The position numbers were made by a program, and so were the translations under genes. 64,000 nt of DNA from VAZQ01 sp963763365 (GTDB lineage: Bacteria; Pseudomonadota; Alphaproteobacteria; Rhizobiales; Xanthobacteraceae): contig CAVXOE010000011.1 of NCBI GenBank assembly GCA_963763365.1, forward strand, positions 496,001 through 560,000, read 5' to 3'. The notes below the pieces were generated by a model. The model was not told the origin of the DNA and ran no database searches. It saw only the letters and a program-made list of their open reading frames with translations. Positions 1 to 8,867 of the stretch are shown piece by piece; position 1 is the first letter of the stretch, and each line of letters begins with the position of its first letter.

Positions 1-371
1 GCGGGCCGCCCGACCTCTTTAAAAAGCTCCATGCGGTGGCCGTATCCGACGATGGAGACCTCTGGAATTTTCCGAAGCTGGGCTTCGAAGGCGAGCCGCT
101 GCTCCTGCGGGATCGTGATCACGGCATGGGTGTCGCGAACAACCGGCGGTTCCGTCACGGACGGCAGCCGTTCGGCCAATTTGCCGAAGTCAAAACCCGC
201 GGCGGCCCGCAACGTGACCTTCACGCAGCCCGACTGCCGCTCTCCATAAACCGCAAACCCGGCCGAGTCCGGTCCGCGGTCCGTCATCGTCGTCAACATG
301 GCTGCCATCAATCGCCCGAGGTCGGGCTCGAGGCGCCTGTCCTTGGTGAAGAGTCCGACGATGCCGCACAT
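1..371 (-). CDS. Class II glutamine amidotransferase-like protein, N-terminal part (cut by window edge)
   Basis: The reading frame starts at an ATG at 371 and runs off the left edge, giving about 123 codons. It begins MCGIVGLF, so Cys2 would become the N-terminal nucleophile of an Ntn-type glutaminase domain, and the DRGPDSAGF motif follows, as in GlxB/MgdB and other class II amidotransferases. Such proteins release ammonia from glutamine for a partner subunit; in Rhizobiales the stand-alone form often sits with glutamate-synthase-like subunits, which here would lie beyond the edge. It is the downstream-most gene of the minus-strand run at 1-4823, separated by 87 bases from the dehydroquinase-like gene. 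The family is clear; the exact acceptor is unknown. Confidence 0.8.
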   Translation of the reverse strand, partial: MCGIVGLFTKDRRLEPDLGRLMAAMLTTMTDRGPDSAGFAVYGERQSGCVKVTLRAAAGFDFGKLAERLPSVTEPPVVRDTHAVITIPQEQRLAFEAQLRKIPEVSIVGYGHRMELFKEVGRP

Positions 372-458
372 GCCGCGATCCAAAAATTGCACGTCTTCAG
401 ATTGTGCGGTGAGCGCCCCTCGTTGTCAATTTTAATTCCTCACAGGAAACATGACGAT

Positions 459-914
459 TCAGGCACGGCGGAGATGGGCGATCAATGCTTCAACGGCGAC
501 CACGTAGCCCTCGGGGCCGAGCCCGACGATGGAGCCCGTCGCGGCCGCCGCGAGCGGCGAGGAGTGGCGGAAGGCTTCGCGCTTGTAAACGTTGCTGACG
601 TGCACCTGAAACGCGGGCTTCGGGACAGCGGCTAACGCGTCAAGAATACTGATCGACGTATACGAGAGGCTTCCCGCGTTGATCACGATCCCGTCGGCTC
701 CGCTGCGCGCCTCATGGATCCAGTCGATCAGTACGCCCTCATGGTTCGTCTGGCGGAAGTCAACGCTCGCGTTGAGGCTCTCTGCCTTGGCGCGGCAATT
801 GGCGGCGATGTCGTCGATCGTGAGCGAGCCGTAAGGGCCCTTCGGATCGAGCCCGTAGAGATTGGTGTTGGGGCCGTTGAGGACGAAGATGCGGACCGGC
901 TTCAGGACATTCAT
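459..914 (-). CDS. Type II 3-dehydroquinate dehydratase-like protein with altered active site
   Basis: 151 residues, the usual length for AroQ-type dehydratases, with the family frame LNGPNTNLYG (12-21), TNHEG (57-61), INAGS (78-82) and HVSNVYKREAF (105-115). AroQ enzymes dehydrate 3-dehydroquinate in the shikimate pathway or run quinate catabolism. Two positions that are catalytic or near-invariant in the family differ here: the lid-loop arginine aligns with Asp23, and the histidine of the xTHTS motif aligns with Tyr85. His105 and Tyr28 are kept. It sits in a catabolic operon 24 bases after a DUF1028 gene, with no other shikimate gene nearby. It may therefore act on a different substrate. 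The fold assignment is firm; the reaction is uncertain. Confidence 0.75.
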   Translation of the reverse strand: MNVLKPVRIFVLNGPNTNLYGLDPKGPYGSLTIDDIAANCRAKAESLNASVDFRQTNHEGVLIDWIHEARSGADGIVINAGSLSYTSISILDALAAVPKPAFQVHVSNVYKREAFRHSSPLAAAATGSIVGLGPEGYVVAVEALIAHLRRA

Positions 915-938
915 TCGGTCATCGGCTCCCTGCTCGCT

Positions 939-1616
939 TCATTCATCGCCCGGCACGCCGTACGACGGCGCCAAAGCGGGGTTGAGTGCGCGGGCGACGT
1001 AGGCGTCCATCTGCGGCTGCCAGAGCCGCCATAACGCTGCAAGTTCCGCCATGACGTCGCCCTCTGACCAATCGATCCGAAGATCCGCCACCGGCCATCC
1101 GACCTTGTCGACGAGCAGCATGCCGACGGAATGCACCGGGCCTTCCTCTCCGCCGGCCGCGACCGCAGCCTGCATGGCGGCGACCAGACGGTCGCCGAGA
1201 TGGGCGTCGGGCGCGGCGGAGAACGAATCCACCATTGCCTGCGGCACCCTGAAGGAGCGAAGGAGGTTGCCTGCCGCCGCCACGCCGGGCGCGTGTGCAA
1301 TAGTGTGCGTGCCGAGCGTCTTCGCACCGGAATGGCCGGCGGCGCGGCCCTCGCGGTCGAGCACGACGACCTGCCGATACTCGAAGTGGTCGGAGGTCTC
1401 GCTCAGTCGCTTCAGCACCTCCGTCGCGGAAAGCCCCTGCGCCAGCAGATCGAGTCCACGCGGACCGAGCATCGGGTCGGTGATGTTCTGCGTCGCCACC
1501 ACGCCGACCTGGGCGCGGGCGTGCGCACAACGCGCCGCGACGCACGGGCTCGATGAGGAGACGGCGATGCCGAACATGCCAGTGCGGGAGCATCGGGCGG
1601 AGATGGAGAAAGTCAC
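939..1616 (-). CDS. DUF1028 family protein (putative Ntn-type hydrolase)
   Basis: 225 residues matching the DUF1028 family through its N-terminal block MTFSISARCSRTGMFG, a GVVATQNITDP stretch around 38-48 and the internal VVLDREGRAAGHSG segment. The family is thought to have an Ntn-hydrolase-like fold, but I know of no settled reaction for it. It often occurs beside RidA proteins, M20 peptidases and amide-bond catabolic genes, as here: the RidA-like gene ends 13 bases upstream and the dehydroquinase-like gene begins 24 bases downstream. A cytoplasmic hydrolase role in the same pathway as the M20 enzyme is an inference from context only. Confidence 0.8.
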   Translation of the reverse strand: MTFSISARCSRTGMFGIAVSSSSPCVAARCAHARAQVGVVATQNITDPMLGPRGLDLLAQGLSATEVLKRLSETSDHFEYRQVVVLDREGRAAGHSGAKTLGTHTIAHAPGVAAAGNLLRSFRVPQAMVDSFSAAPDAHLGDRLVAAMQAAVAAGGEEGPVHSVGMLLVDKVGWPVADLRIDWSEGDVMAELAALWRLWQPQMDAYVARALNPALAPSYGVPGDE

Positions 1617-1629
1617 ACGCGCCTCCGTT

Positions 1630-2082
1630 TCAGGCTGCGTCGGGGATGACGGCGGTCACCTCGATTTCGACCACCCATTCCGGCCGCGCGAGCGCCGGGA
1701 CGACGAGCCCGGTGGAGCACGGGAACACGCCCTTCAGCCACTTTCCCATCTCCTGGTAGACCGCGTCGCGGTAACGGATGTCGGTGAGGTAGACCACGAT
1801 GCGGCAGATGTGGCCGAGTTCGCTACCGGCCTCCTCCAGCAACATCTTGATGTTGGCCATCGCCTTCGCGGTCTGCCTGCCGGCGTCGCCGACATGCAGG
1901 CTCTCGCGCGTCTCCAGGTCCTGCGCGACCTGACCGCGGAGAAACACCATGGTGCCGCGGGCCACCACGCCCTGCGACAGGTCGTTGTCGAGCTTCTGCT
2001 CAGGATAAGTGTCCTTGGTGTTGAAGGGACGAAGACGCTTGTGCGTAGGCATTCGGGGTTTCTCTTCCTGCGGATCGTTCAA
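1630..2082 (-). CDS. RidA/YjgF/UK114 family protein
   Basis: 150 residues with the RidA core, including FLRGQVAQDL, the DAGRQTAKAMANIKMLLEEA helix and the closing VVEIEVTAVI strand. Archetypal RidA hydrolyses reactive 2-aminoacrylate and other imines using a conserved arginine in a PARS-type motif; here the corresponding stretch reads FPCSTGLVV, so serine replaces that arginine. This suggests one of the non-archetypal Rid subfamilies that accompany catabolic enzymes. The chosen ATG at 2082 overlaps the stop of the M20 gene by four bases, indicating translational coupling; an alternative ATG lies at 2052, which would remove the poorly conserved first ten residues. Confidence 0.85.
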   Translation of the reverse strand: MNDPQEEKPRMPTHKRLRPFNTKDTYPEQKLDNDLSQGVVARGTMVFLRGQVAQDLETRESLHVGDAGRQTAKAMANIKMLLEEAGSELGHICRIVVYLTDIRYRDAVYQEMGKWLKGVFPCSTGLVVPALARPEWVVEIEVTAVIPDAA

Positions 2083-3230
2083 ACGGTCGGATCGAGCGGC
2101 ACCGAGAGCCGGTCGGCGAGACGCTGCATCATCGCGCAGGCACGGTCGAGCTCATCGAGGCCGATCCATTCGTCGGCTTTGTGGGCGCGCGCGATGTCGC
2201 CCGGGCCGCAGACAACCGTAGGGATGCCGGCGTTGCCGTAAAGCCCTGCTTCGGTGCCGAAGGCAAGCGTCACGGGTGCCTCATTCGAACCCGCGAACGC
2301 GGAGACGATCCGAATGGCAGCCGCGTCGGCGGGCGTGTCGAGGCCCGGATAGGCGCTGAGCGTCTCGACCGCGATGCCGGCCTCCGGCGCGTTTGCCTGC
2401 AAAGCCGTCCGCGCATTCGCAATGAGCGCTTCGATGCGGTCGTTGAGCGCAGACACATCGGTGCCCGGCAGCGTCCGCACCTCGAATTCCAGCACAGCCC
2501 GATCCGGCACGAAGTTGAGCACGGTGCCGCCGTGCAGCGAGCCGACATGAACGGTCGTGTAAGGCGGATCGAAGGCGTCATTCGTGATGCCACGCAGCTC
2601 GCGTCCCAGAACCGAGAGCGCGACGATCACCTCGGCCGCCGCCTCGACCGCATTCGCGGCGCGGTGGGGCATCGCGGAATGGCCGCCCCTGCCGGCGAAA
2701 ACAAGCCGGCGCGCAAACTTGCCCTTGTGCGCACGGGCAACGCGCAGGCTGGTCGGCTCGCCAACGATGCACAGCGCGGGCGGAACCGGAAGCTTCGCCG
2801 TCTCGGCCACGAGGTCCGGCGCGCCAATACAGCCGATCTCTTCATCATAGGAGAAGCAAAGGTGAACCGGGGTCGCGGTTGCTGCATGCTTGAAGGTCGC
2901 GATGTGCGCGAGCACGACCGCGACGAAGCCCTTCATGTCGGACGTGCCGCGCCCGTAGACGCGGCCGTCCCGCATCTCGGCCTTGAACGGATCGCTCAAC
3001 CAGTTCTGCCCTTCGGTCGGGACGACGTCTGTGTGGGCCGAGAGCGCGACGCCCGGCCGGTCCGGCGGTCCGATGGTCGCGAGAATGGAAGCCTTGTCGC
3101 CGGCGGCGTTCGGGATGAGGCGCGGCTCGATGCCTTCCGCGCGCAACAGCGCGACGATGTAATCGACGATGGCGAGATTGGATCGGACGCTGACCGTCGG
3201 AAACGCGATGAGGTCGGCCAGGATGCGCAA
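2079..3230 (-). CDS. M20 family deacylase, acetylornithine deacetylase (ArgE)-like
   Basis: About 383 residues of the zinc-dependent M20 family, closest in layout to ArgE. Visible motifs are SAHTDVVP (first metal histidine), GTSDMKGF (bridging aspartate), YDEEIGC (general base and metal glutamates), VGEPTS, and RAHKADEWI near the C-terminus. Such enzymes remove acyl groups from N-acyl amino acids. In an operon with RidA-like, DUF1028 and monooxygenase genes, an N-acyl or N-carbamoyl intermediate is more likely than arginine synthesis; this is inference. The start is unclear: the listed TTG gives the family N-terminus RILADLIAFPTVS, and the frame stays open further upstream without an obvious ATG. 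Confidence 0.85.
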   Translation of the reverse strand: MRILADLIAFPTVSVRSNLAIVDYIVALLRAEGIEPRLIPNAAGDKASILATIGPPDRPGVALSAHTDVVPTEGQNWLSDPFKAEMRDGRVYGRGTSDMKGFVAVVLAHIATFKHAATATPVHLCFSYDEEIGCIGAPDLVAETAKLPVPPALCIVGEPTSLRVARAHKGKFARRLVFAGRGGHSAMPHRAANAVEAAAEVIVALSVLGRELRGITNDAFDPPYTTVHVGSLHGGTVLNFVPDRAVLEFEVRTLPGTDVSALNDRIEALIANARTALQANAPEAGIAVETLSAYPGLDTPADAAAIRIVSAFAGSNEAPVTLAFGTEAGLYGNAGIPTVVCGPGDIARAHKADEWIGLDELDRACAMMQRLADRLSVPLDPTV

Positions 3231-3368
3231 GGTGCGATCGAGCGCGCTCTCGTCAAGCGCGGGTGCACCGCCCGAATGGCTGCTACCTCCGAACTCTGCG
3301 CGATGCTGCCCGGCCTCATGCGACTCAGACCATCCGCAGCCGGCGATCGCTGGTCGAATCGATCGCGC

Positions 3369-4823
3369 TCACGAGTTCTTGCCCGTGACCTTGTCGGAGA
3401 GACCGGCAGCCTTACGCACGAAGTCGAGCGGGCCGGAGAAGTCGAACGAGTTGTAGACCGCTGCGAGATGGTTGAAATGCGGCGCCTGCGCGAACTGCAC
3501 AAAGGTGAGCCGATGTCCGGCATAGTCGGAATTGAGCAGGTCGCGCGCGAAGGCCAGCAGCTTGCGCCGATCCTCCGATTCCCATTCCTTGTTCAAGGAG
3601 TAGAACTTTTTCAGCCATTCGCCCGAACCGGCATTATGGAACGACGCCGCGTTCGGGGTAACGCAGATCTGGCCGCCGCACAGCTCGCGCGCAATGTGCA
3701 TCATCGCCGGCAGGTTCGCACAGCCATGGACGCGCCCCGCGTAGAGGATCGACTGGTTCGGCATCAGAAGGCCGCCGGGACTCTTCTGCGCAAGCGTGAT
3801 CGCGGCGGTGAGGTGGGCGTTGATGCCTTCGCGGTAGCAGACGAGGTCGGCGAGCTTCTCGCGCACCGACTGCAGCTTGTCGAGGCCCGTCTGCTTGGCG
3901 TTCCACATCGCCGCGCCGATCATCATATCGGCAAAATAAAGAAGGCGGTGCACGTAGGGAAACGCCGAGTAGCGGTGCAGCGTCGCGCGAATGAACTGAG
4001 CGGCCTTGGTGTGGCGGTAGAAGAAAACATTCTCCCAGGGGATCAGCACATTGTCGAAGATGACGAGCGAGTCGACCTCGTCGAACTTGTTCGCGAGCGG
4101 ATAGTCGAGCGGGTTCGTGCGACCGGCAAAGGAAGAGCGGCAGATGTGCTTCACGCCCGGCGCGTTCATCGGGATGATGCCGCCGACCGCATAGTCGGAC
4201 AGCGTCTCGTTGGTCCAGGCGCCGACCGTCGGCTTCAGGAATGCCTGGTCGGCATAGGCCGCGGCGGTCTCGTACTTCGCGCCGCGGATGACAATGCCCG
4301 CGTCCGTCTCCTTGACGACGTGGACCATCATGTCGGGGTCCTGCTCCTGGGGCGGAAGCGAGCGATCGCCCTTGGGGTCGGTATTCGCCGAAATGTGGAA
4401 GATGTCGTTGTCCAGAACGTGCTGGACGTGCCGGTCGACGTTGTCGGCAAAGCGCGCGTCGAATTCCGCCAGCACGTCCCGCCCGTCGATCAGCGACCAG
4501 ACCTCCCCGATCGTCTCGTCGCCGACGCGGGTCACGACGCCGCCGATGTCTTTCATCACGAGGTCGACGGCGGTGATTTTGTCGGTCCAGTCCTTGGTCT
4601 CGCGCGGCGGCTTGTAGAAAAGCGTGTTGCGCTTGTTGTCCTCGACGTAGGTGAGGCGATCCTGGTAGGCGGCTTCGTGGGCCATGTCGTACATGCGGGC
4701 CCGGATATCGACGATCGGCTTGAAGCCCGGGTGCTTGGTGACATCCTTCACCCGCTCGCCATCCATCCAGATCTCGCGGCCGTCCTGCAGCCCCTGCCGA
4801 TATTCCTCGCCAGTACGGATCAT
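3369..4823 (-). CDS. 4-hydroxyphenylacetate 3-hydroxylase (HpaB)-family flavin-dependent monooxygenase
   Basis: 484 residues spanning the full HpaB/PvcC family, with MIRTGEEYRQGLQDGREIW at the N-terminus and GGIIPMNAPGVKHICRSSFA in the middle domain. Family members use FADH2 supplied by a separate reductase to hydroxylate phenolic rings, and some act on other substrates. A flavin reductase-like gene lies at 12417-13070, too far for the same transcript but a possible partner. This is the first gene of the minus-strand operon running toward position 1 and is divergent from a LysR gene 90 bases away, so LysR control is likely. The family is certain; the substrate is not. Confidence 0.85.
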   Translation of the reverse strand: MIRTGEEYRQGLQDGREIWMDGERVKDVTKHPGFKPIVDIRARMYDMAHEAAYQDRLTYVEDNKRNTLFYKPPRETKDWTDKITAVDLVMKDIGGVVTRVGDETIGEVWSLIDGRDVLAEFDARFADNVDRHVQHVLDNDIFHISANTDPKGDRSLPPQEQDPDMMVHVVKETDAGIVIRGAKYETAAAYADQAFLKPTVGAWTNETLSDYAVGGIIPMNAPGVKHICRSSFAGRTNPLDYPLANKFDEVDSLVIFDNVLIPWENVFFYRHTKAAQFIRATLHRYSAFPYVHRLLYFADMMIGAAMWNAKQTGLDKLQSVREKLADLVCYREGINAHLTAAITLAQKSPGGLLMPNQSILYAGRVHGCANLPAMMHIARELCGGQICVTPNAASFHNAGSGEWLKKFYSLNKEWESEDRRKLLAFARDLLNSDYAGHRLTFVQFAQAPHFNHLAAVYNSFDFSGPLDFVRKAAGLSDKVTGKNS

Positions 4824-4913
4824 GAGTGCATCCTCTTTCCCGGGAAGAAATATTGCACTTGGCCACTAGATCGGTAAAATATTTTCAATCGTTCTTTGAC
4901 ATAGAAAATCCTG
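4824..4913. promoter_or_regulatory. Divergent promoter region between monooxygenase and LysR genes
   Basis: Ninety bases separate the two divergent start codons. The stretch is AT-rich compared with its surroundings and contains a ten-base palindrome, AAAATATTTT, at 4876-4885, within a longer ATATTGC to ATTTTCAAT block. LysR-type regulators commonly bind T-N11-A sites in such spacers. Both promoters are expected here, but I cannot fix the -10 and -35 boxes. Confidence 0.4.
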
Positions 4914-5858
4914 ATGAACGTATCGCTTAGGGTGCTGCGCTATCTCGTGGCCACCGCCGACTTCGGAAACCTGACGGAGGCCGCCCGGCGCCTGAACGTC
5001 TCCCAGCCCTCGATTTCCGCGGCGATCGCGCAGTTCGAGGCGGAATGCGGCGTTCAGGTCTTCGTGCGCCACCATGCCAAGGGGGTGACGACCACCATCG
5101 CCGGCACCCGCATCGTCAACGAGGCGCGCCTGCTGCTCAATCACGCGCGCGATTTCGGGCAGAACGTGCGCGCCATGGCGGATGAGGTGCGTGGCGAGAT
5201 CGCGGTCGGCTGCTTCTGGACCATCGCCACCCATTTCATGCCGAGCCTGTTGTCGTCCTTCGCCGAGAGTCACCCCGGAATCACCGTCAGTCTGGACGAG
5301 GGGGACCAGCAGCAAATCCTCGACGCGATCATCTCCGGCCGCACGGAACTCGCTCTGTCCTACGAATTCGCCTGCCCCGACGAGGTGATGACTGAGCAGC
5401 TTGCCGAGCTGGCACCCTACGCGGTGCTGCATCGCGACCATCCGCTCGCCCAGGGCGACAGGATCAGTCTGGCGGATCTGCGCGACGAGCCGTTCATTCT
5501 GCTCGATTTGCCCCACTCGCGGGACTACTTCATGAGCCTGTTCCGCACGGTCGGGCTTGAGCCGCACATCGCTTTCCGCTCCAAGGCTTATGAGCTGACA
5601 CGAGGCCTGGTCGGTCACGGTCGTGGGTACACCATCCAAAACGTGCTCCCCCGCACTCAGATTACACATGATGGCGGCCGGGTCGCGGCCGTCCCGCTGA
5701 CCGACCGGCTCGAGCCGGTGCGGCTTGTCAGCGTGAAGTTGCGCCGGCACGCGCCACGCCCGGCTGTCGAGGTTTTCGCCCGCTTTCTGAAGTCTGCTTT
5801 CTCGGCCGGCGGTATCTTCGAACCCGGTACGTTATCGCCGCGCGTCACCATGCGATAA
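4914..5858 (+). CDS. LysR-family transcriptional regulator
   Basis: 314 residues with an N-terminal winged helix (about 3-62), recognisable from LRYLVATADFGNLTEAARRL and NVSQPSISAAIAQFE, followed by a LysR effector-binding domain (about 90-295). It is divergent from the HpaB-type monooxygenase operon, the usual layout for a regulator of its neighbour, and probably responds to a pathway substrate or intermediate. The C-terminal tail after about 295 is poorly conserved. The effector cannot be read from the sequence. Confidence 0.9.
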   Translation: MNVSLRVLRYLVATADFGNLTEAARRLNVSQPSISAAIAQFEAECGVQVFVRHHAKGVTTTIAGTRIVNEARLLLNHARDFGQNVRAMADEVRGEIAVGCFWTIATHFMPSLLSSFAESHPGITVSLDEGDQQQILDAIISGRTELALSYEFACPDEVMTEQLAELAPYAVLHRDHPLAQGDRISLADLRDEPFILLDLPHSRDYFMSLFRTVGLEPHIAFRSKAYELTRGLVGHGRGYTIQNVLPRTQITHDGGRVAAVPLTDRLEPVRLVSVKLRRHAPRPAVEVFARFLKSAFSAGGIFEPGTLSPRVTMR

Positions 5859-6004
5859 CGCAAGATAGTTTGAGCCTATTCAGTCTATACAGAAGCTGTT
5901 GGTTGCAGACCGTTGCCGCCCGTGCGTGGACCTCGCTAGTGTCGGCCCGTCCATTGGAAGAAGCCGGCATGACAATGCCGGTCGGCGACAAGCGGCGACA
6001 AGCA

Positions 6005-6601
6005 ATGACTTGGCTGCAGGTTCTCAAGACCTCCGACTACAAGATGGTGCCCTGGAAGAACGGCGGAGGCGTCACGCGGGACGTTCTCTTGCTGCCGGCC
6101 AGAGCCACCCATGACGATTTCGATGTCCGGCTAAGCCTCGCGCCGATCTCGGCCGAAGGGCCGTTTTCGTCTTTTCCCGGCATCGACCGCCACATCACGC
6201 GGCTCAGCGAGGAACGTCTCAGCCTCGTGTTCGGTGGCGAGACGCGTGAACTGAGGCGGCTCGAACCCATCTACTTCGACAGCTCCCAGCAGCCGCGCTC
6301 GCTTCTGCCGGATGGCGCTGCGCTCGTTCTCAACATCATGACGCGGCGCGGAAGATGGAACGCGCAGGTGATGCCCGCGACCGGCATGAATGGTCCGTTG
6401 CTTGCGGCACCGGAGGGCGGAATGGTCGTCCTGCACGCAGTGACCGGCGTATGGCAGGTCGGCCACGAACTGGGGACCGCGCTGGTGCATCCGGGCGAGA
6501 CGCTGATTTGCCACGAAGAGTCGACCCTGCGCACGAGCTGCGAGCCGGCGGGCGAGTCGATCGTCGCCTTCTTGTGTCCGGCCCGTCCGCGCGCGAGCTA
6601 G
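6005..6601 (+). CDS. HutD/Ves family cupin protein
   Basis: About 198 residues from the ATG at 6005. The N-terminus MTWLQVLKTSDYKMVPWKNG with the following GGVTRD is the hallmark of the HutD/Ves family, which has a bicupin fold and often accompanies histidine utilisation genes; its exact role is unsettled (modulator or small-molecule binder). An alternative ATG at 5969 has a better ribosome-binding site (GGAAG eight bases upstream) but adds twelve residues not typical of the family. It lies 146 bases after the LysR gene on the same strand and before a 2-hydroxyacid dehydrogenase. No hut genes are visible. Confidence 0.8.
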   Translation: MTWLQVLKTSDYKMVPWKNGGGVTRDVLLLPARATHDDFDVRLSLAPISAEGPFSSFPGIDRHITRLSEERLSLVFGGETRELRRLEPIYFDSSQQPRSLLPDGAALVLNIMTRRGRWNAQVMPATGMNGPLLAAPEGGMVVLHAVTGVWQVGHELGTALVHPGETLICHEESTLRTSCEPAGESIVAFLCPARPRAS

Positions 6602-6783
6602 ATCAATTTTGCCTATCTTAAGCAGTGGCTAAAAGTATTTTTCTATCCAGTTTCCGCGGGCGACATTTCCTGATGGGAAAATATCGGCACCCGGGAGAAC
6701 GGAGTGATGAGGCTTAGGCCTCTCTTACGGCTCGCGCGGGGCGAAGTCCGTTTGACTTGGATGTCACTGCGTCAGGTTCTTCC

Positions 6784-7719
6784 ATGAGCCGTGATGCCTT
6801 GGTGTTCTACAGCCCCGTTGACGACCCGGTCGCCTGGCGCGAAGCACTCGCCAAAGAGCTGCCAGACCTTGATTTTCGCGCCGATCCCGAGGTGGGTGAT
6901 CCCGCCGATGTCTGCTACGCGCTCGTTTGGGCGCCCCCCGACGGCTTTTTCGGGCGCTTCCCCAACCTGCAACTCGTCACCATTCTCGGTGCCGGGGTCG
7001 ATGCACTGCTGCGGCGCGATGACCTGGTGCCGGTGAAGTTCTCCCGCCTATCCGATCCCGGGATGGTGGCGCTGATGACGAGCTATGTCGTCTTCGCGGT
7101 GACCCGCTATGCTCGGGACATCCACATCTTCGAGCGCGCCAAGCGGCGGGGAGAGTGGGAGTACGTCCATCCGCGCGCATTGTCCGAGATCAAGGTCGCG
7201 TTGCTCGGCCTCGGCGAGCTCGGCGGGCCGGCGGCGCAAACGCTGGCCGCGATGGGATTCACTGTCGCCGGCTGGTCGCGCTCGCCCAAGACGATTCCCG
7301 GCGTGACGTCGGAAACCGGCCGGGCCGGGCTCGAGCGGGTGCTGGCCGGCAACGAGATCATTGTTTGCCTACTGCCTCTCACGCCGGAGTCGCGTGGACT
7401 TCTCGGCGCGCGCGAACTCGCGCTGATGCCTAAAGGCGCCAAGTTCGTAAATGCGTCACGAGGCGCCGTGGTCGACGAGGAGGCACTGATCGCGGCGCTG
7501 CGCTCGGGCGCGATCGCGGAGGCGACACTCGACGTGTTCGAGACCGAGCCGGTGCCGCCCGGACATCCTTTTTGGGAGCTCGACAACGTGCTGATCACGC
7601 CGCACCTTGCCAGCATCACTGTGCCGTCTCTGGCGGCGCGTGACGTGGCCGAGAGCATCAGGCGTGTGAAGCTCGGGCTGCCACCGCTGCACGAAGTAGA
7701 TCCTGGCCGGGGTTACTAG
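6784..7719 (+). CDS. D-2-hydroxyacid dehydrogenase, glyoxylate/hydroxypyruvate reductase A-like
   Basis: 311 residues from the ATG at 6784. The nucleotide-binding motif appears as GLGELGG, and the three catalytic elements of the family are present: arginine in NASRGAVVD, glutamate in DVFETEP and histidine in ITPHLAS. These enzymes reduce 2-oxoacids such as glyoxylate and hydroxypyruvate with NAD(P)H. The gene stands 57 bases before a Pot-type ABC importer operon and may be its first gene, linking uptake to 2-oxoacid metabolism. An in-frame upstream start at 6757 adds nine unconserved residues. Confidence 0.88.
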   Translation: MSRDALVFYSPVDDPVAWREALAKELPDLDFRADPEVGDPADVCYALVWAPPDGFFGRFPNLQLVTILGAGVDALLRRDDLVPVKFSRLSDPGMVALMTSYVVFAVTRYARDIHIFERAKRRGEWEYVHPRALSEIKVALLGLGELGGPAAQTLAAMGFTVAGWSRSPKTIPGVTSETGRAGLERVLAGNEIIVCLLPLTPESRGLLGARELALMPKGAKFVNASRGAVVDEEALIAALRSGAIAEATLDVFETEPVPPGHPFWELDNVLITPHLASITVPSLAARDVAESIRRVKLGLPPLHEVDPGRGY

Positions 7720-7776
7720 CTGCTGATCCGTTCAACGAGTCCGGGTGGCGCCGCCGCCCCGAGAGACAGGAGAGAG

Positions 7777-8802
7777 ATGGACATGAAGAAGCTCTGCATT
7801 GCGTTGGGCGCGCTGGCCATGACGGCCACCGCCGCCTCCGCCCAGGAAAAGCTTGTGATAAGCACCTGGGGCGGCAATTGGAAGGATGGCGTCGCCATCG
7901 TCGGCAAGGAGTTCACCAAGCGGACCGGCGTCGAGGTGGACTACATCACCGGCGGGACGTTGGACCGCCTCGCCAAGGCGAAGGTAGCGGGGGCAAATCC
8001 CGAATCCGACCTCACCAACACCACCGCGCATGTCGGCTATCTCTATTATTCCGACGGGCTGATGGAGAAGCTCGACTACTCCAAGATCCCGAACGCCGCC
8101 GACCTCTATCCGATGGCCAAACGTTCCGACTTCACAGTCTCGGACTATGTGTACATCTATTCGCCGGTCTTCCGCACGAATGCGATGCCGAAGGACTTCA
8201 AGATCAACTCCTGGGAGGTTCTCTGGAGCGCCGCAGTCAAGGGCAAGCTCGGCCTGCCGGACTTCGACCCGAGCCATATCATCATCGCGGCCACCAAGCT
8301 CGCCGGCGTGAAGCCCGACGAGTGGGACAAGGTCAAGCCGAAGCTCTTGGCGCTCAAGCCCTCCATCAAGGCCTTCTACCAGTCCGACGCCACGAGCCAG
8401 AACCTGATGCGCACGGGCGAGACTCCGGTGCAGGTGATGCTCAACATCAACGGCTACCACCTTGAGAAGCTGGGCTTGCCAGTCAAAATCGAAATCCCCA
8501 AGGAAGGCGCAGTCGTCGGCGTCGACGTCTGGGGTATCAATGCCGGCTCCAAGAAGAAGGACCTGGCGCAGAAGTTCATCGATCTCACGCTCGACCCCGA
8601 AATGCTGGCTCAGCTCTGCAACTTCCACAAGTGTTCGCCGATGAACCCCAAGACCAAGCTGGCGCCCGAAATTGCCAGCCTGCCGGGCATCTTCACCACT
8701 CAAGCGCAGATCGAGAAGGAAGCCATCGTGCTCGACGACAAGACCTATGCAACCCTGCTGCCGCAGTGGAAGCTGTGGTTCACCGAGAACATCATGCACT
8801 GA
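7777..8802 (+). CDS. ABC transporter periplasmic binding protein, PotD/PotF-like
   Basis: 341 residues with a clear signal peptide (MKKLCIALGALAMTATAASA, cleaved before Gln) and the extracellular binding domain type 1 of spermidine/putrescine-like importers, beginning KLVISTWGGNWKD. It delivers substrate to the permease pair encoded just downstream. AGGAG at 7768-7772 fits either the ATG at 7777 or, with better spacing, the ATG at 7783. The substrate may be a polyamine, opine or other small cation; the sequence does not decide. Confidence 0.88.
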   Translation: MDMKKLCIALGALAMTATAASAQEKLVISTWGGNWKDGVAIVGKEFTKRTGVEVDYITGGTLDRLAKAKVAGANPESDLTNTTAHVGYLYYSDGLMEKLDYSKIPNAADLYPMAKRSDFTVSDYVYIYSPVFRTNAMPKDFKINSWEVLWSAAVKGKLGLPDFDPSHIIIAATKLAGVKPDEWDKVKPKLLALKPSIKAFYQSDATSQNLMRTGETPVQVMLNINGYHLEKLGLPVKIEIPKEGAVVGVDVWGINAGSKKKDLAQKFIDLTLDPEMLAQLCNFHKCSPMNPKTKLAPEIASLPGIFTTQAQIEKEAIVLDDKTYATLLPQWKLWFTENIMH

Positions 8803-8867
8803 GCGGGCACCATTGAGGAGAACCGGCCGGCTCCGCGGGATGATCGCGGGCGCCGGTCGGATGCCCG

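Noticed and set aside
2181..4877. Open frame of 898 codons on the plus strand
   Set aside because: It lies opposite the M20 and HpaB-type genes, which have strong family matches. Its product is rich in Arg, Asp, Glu and Val with no recognisable domain, as expected for an antisense shadow in high-GC DNA.
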